Assembly (NCBI GenBank): GCA_012845835.1
Contig: JABAKD010000024.1
Location: forward strand, 8,685,103 to 8,749,102
From: Undaria pinnatifida
Taxonomy: Eukaryota > Sar > Phaeophyceae > Laminariales > Alariaceae
Direction of reading: 5' to 3'
DNA length: 64,000 nt
The position numbers and the translations under genes are program-made. Shown here one piece after another: positions 61,883-64,000 of the stretch (positions are counted from its first letter, which is position 1; each line of letters begins with the position of its first letter). The notes under the pieces are model-generated. The model did not search any database. It was not told the DNA's origin and saw only the letters and a list, made by a program, of their open reading frames with translations.

Positions 61883-62214
61883 TTTTTTTGTTGTCATTTT
61901 TTGTATAGTCTGGCTTGGTTTGTTGTGTTCTCGTGTCTGGTACGCTAGCGTTTCATTTGCTTTACCTTGCTTGATGACTTGCGACCGACAGCTGTTCGGT
62001 TTGCTCTGTCGCCACGGTCTGTGACCGCAGAACTAAGCTGACATAATTTGTATCCCTCTCGGATGAAGAATCAGCACGAACACTGGGTGTGCTGATGTCG
62101 TGGGGTAGAAATGAACGGTTTAATCTGAATACGACACACACGCTGCTATTAATAGCCGTTCTCAGCAGTTGACTCCTGTGATTTTTCATTTTCGCTCATA
62201 CCAGGTAAACTAAA

Positions 62215-62282
62215 AAAAAGTCGATCCACTCGGGATTCGAACCCCAAAACCACAACTCTATTGCCTGGACCTCGTAATCTTG
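62215..62282 (-). pseudogene. tRNA-like fragment with T-run, cut by a TTAA MITE
   Basis: Minus strand AGATTACGAGGTCCAGGCAA and GGGGTTCGAATCCCGAGTGG form an anticodon-arm-like and T-arm-like stretch, followed by TTTTTTT, a possible Pol III stop. The 5' half is replaced by the MITE at 62283. Confidence 0.5.
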
Positions 62283-62375
62283 ACCCCTTTGGAGCCCCCA
62301 AACCCCTCCTGACTCGTACTGAATCCAAATAATTTTGTCCCCCAAAACGGGTTTCCAGTTGTAAAGGGGTTAATT
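62278..62375 (-). mobile_element. TTAA MITE, reverse
   Basis: TTGACCCCTTTGGAGCCCCC to CCAGTTGTAAAGGGGTTAAT; one target copy is decayed to TTGA. Confidence 0.75.
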
Positions 62376-62689
62376 AATAGTGCGAGCATTCAAGGGTAAC
62401 CAGGGAAGCACAAAAAAAAAACTCACCCACACTTTTTTTTTAAAGGAGCCAGCCAGACAAGGGCGGGATACTAAAATCCAATCCAAGTTACACATCCGGG
62501 AAAAAAAAAAACGTCGTTTTTTCGTTTCGCGCGGAATTCACAACGCTCCGATTTTGTTTCCGTCTTGACCTTTTTATGAGTGTGGCTCCGTTTTCTCTTC
62601 TCCTCCCCCTCCCCCACACTAATAGAAGACCACCGGACTTTTTTTTTTTCCTCTTCAGCCCATTTATTGTCCTCGCACTGCTCTCGCGC

Positions 62690-63170
62690 TCCCTCCCATT
62701 AGTAACTCAGATCCCGGGTCAAATATAGAGCAGGGCCGTAGTGCGTGGTGGGGAGTGGAGAGGAGGGAGGAGGGCCTGCCTGCTTTTGTGAGGGTGTCCT
62801 ACATTTTTTTTTTTCTTGTGTTTTTCGCAACCATGGAAGTAACCCCAACACTAACCGTAGCCCATAGGAAATATACCGATCGGAGTGCGGGGGTGCAATG
62901 GTTGAAAAATCACAATAACAATGTGTTGTCACTGCATCTTCTTCCCTCGTCGACTCGCGCCGAATTGTGGCGACTGACTGCTGTATTGTAGCATCGAGCA
63001 CGTATTTTTGTCGTATTGGTAGGAACTGAAGGGCACGCTGCTAGCGACCACTGCTGTTGTGTTAGTAGGAACTGAAGGGCACGCTGCTAGCGACTGCTGC
63101 TGTTGTAGCAATGAGCACGTATTTTTGTCGCATCGATGGGAACTGAAGGACACGTTGTTAATAGCTGTAG
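62690..63170. repeat. Family fragments and three GGAACTGAAGGRCACG repeats
   Basis: TAACTCAGATCCCGGGTCAA and CCCTCGTCGACTCGCGCCGA recall the GGGTCACTAAG family. GGAACTGAAGGGCACGCTGC occurs at 63026 and 63070 and in altered form at 63139, between GTATTTTTGTCG words. Confidence 0.55.
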
Positions 63171-63565
63171 CGCTGGGCTGTGAATGCATTTGAGTCAAAT
63201 TGATACACGACATGTAGTATGAAAAATTGGTCGCCCCGGTGGCGTATGAGGTTATCCTCGAGCCTGGTATAGGTCAGTTTCGTGAGTTCGAATACCCCCG
63301 AGTGCATACTCGTATAAATTCGTGGGGATTTTTTCTTCCGCACAAATCGACTTGCGGAAAGCACGAGAGCGTGAGTTGGCAACACTCGATGAAAAATCGA
63401 CGAGCAGTGGGATTGCTGAACCCTATGCACGATAAAAATTGAAGGCAAGAAGCGGGAGGGAGAAGGGACGACACTTGTGACTACGGCTTGTCCAGAAGCT
63501 GGAAAGTAGATGTGTGTGAAAAAAAAAAAAAAAACGTGGAAGCCCCATCTGCCGGAGGATAAAAA
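63130..63565 (+). mobile_element. tRNA-derived SINE (63229-63534) inserted into a fold-back end
   Basis: GTCGCCCCGGTGGCGTATGA (box-A-like), GAGTTCGAATACCCCC (box-B-like), the body and AAGCTGGAAAGTAG lead to a 16-A tail. The flanks ACACGACATGTAGTATGAAA and CGTGGAAGCCCCATCTGC are the two sides of one fold-back long end, so the SINE is the younger insertion. Confidence 0.8.
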
Positions 63566-63569
63566 AAAT

Positions 63570-64000
63570 CAAACAAAATGTCGTATTAAGATATTGCGAA
63601 ATAGCGTGCGCTGATTCATTATTCAAATAGTTGTTGAGCTGGTATCCTACGAAACCACGAAATGGCCTGCCGCTAATTTCATGTTCTATTCTGCGCAGCA
63701 GGCGAAAAGGAAACGGCAAATGCTCGATTGAGTGTTGTCATACGTGTACTCACTCGTATGATGTTATGTACCAGGTATTATATATTCATATGTACGCACG
63801 ACTGTTTTTGTTTTTGTGGTCGCTTTGACTTTACCGCTCAGCTCGAACGATTTTTTCCCGCTCGGCGACCTTTCGGCCACTTCGTAGCTACGAGGACGAT
63901 ATGTGGCATGCCGTGGCGGTGCCCTGGCGTGCTTACTGCTTACGGACGTTTTGTCTGTTAGTACCCCCCCTCTCCTTCGAAAGGGAAAAGCTAGCGCTAC
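63570..64000. other. Right edge of window, no visible element
   Basis: No repeat family or gene is recognised. A TACCAGGTA word lies at about 63770. Confidence 0.4.

Noticed and set aside
1-64000. Autonomous transposase or reverse transcriptase genes
   Set aside because: I looked for long frames with RT, integrase or DDE-type patterns and saw none; the mobile elements here appear non-autonomous.

Overview
This is a nuclear segment of an intron-rich eukaryote. Two conserved protein genes start back to back at 24.6-24.9 kb and run outward in opposite directions, so that together they cover about 46.8 kb of the 64 kb with only about 1.8 kb of coding sequence. The organism is probably an alga. 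A heterokont such as a brown alga is my best guess from the very long introns, the CCCTAA-type interstitial telomere-like repeats and the repeat style, but the sequence alone does not prove this.

Layout. On the minus strand, 24597 to 1276, lies a five-exon calmodulin-like EF-hand gene (155 aa, four canonical calcium loops, introns of about 14.1, 4.5, 1.1 and 3.1 kb). On the plus strand, 24893 to 47856, lies a five-exon gene for the splicing factor YJU2/CWC16 (human CCDC94; 449 aa, introns of about 10.8, 7.4, 1.6 and 1.8 kb). The 295 bp between the two start codons must hold both promoters. A third, less certain gene lies at 51468-53196 (+): three exons, a C2H2-type finger, a TLLDFF peptide and a Cys-rich C-terminus. 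Everything else is intron or intergenic repeat: a tRNA-derived SINE family, a TTAA-targeting (piggyBac-like) MITE family, a fold-back family with about 150-bp inverted ends, several further MITE families, an AAGGCGGT-type TIR family (one member carries a zinc-finger ORF), GGGTC fold-backs with telomere-like runs, and many mini- and microsatellites.

The most interesting signal is repeated growth at gene borders. In at least five places the edge of a real exon, with its splice site or its stop codon, has been copied as a degenerate array into the neighbouring intron or 3' flank: the tail and GC-type donor of calmodulin-like exon 4 (seven copies over 3.3-4.45 kb), the tail and donor of its exon 2 (five copies over 8.77-10.37 kb), the acceptor and head of YJU2 exon 4 (two copies), the acceptor and head of YJU2 exon 5 (about ten copies over 45.58-47.1 kb) and the YJU2 stop codon region (five 57-bp copies). 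The introns have thus grown partly by tandem duplication across splice junctions, leaving decoy splice sites beside the true ones. It is notable that one host gene encodes a catalytic-step splicing factor.

A second signal is the excess of two short palindromic words, CTATTAATAG (eight exact copies) and TACCWGGTA (ten exact copies), in unrelated flanks.
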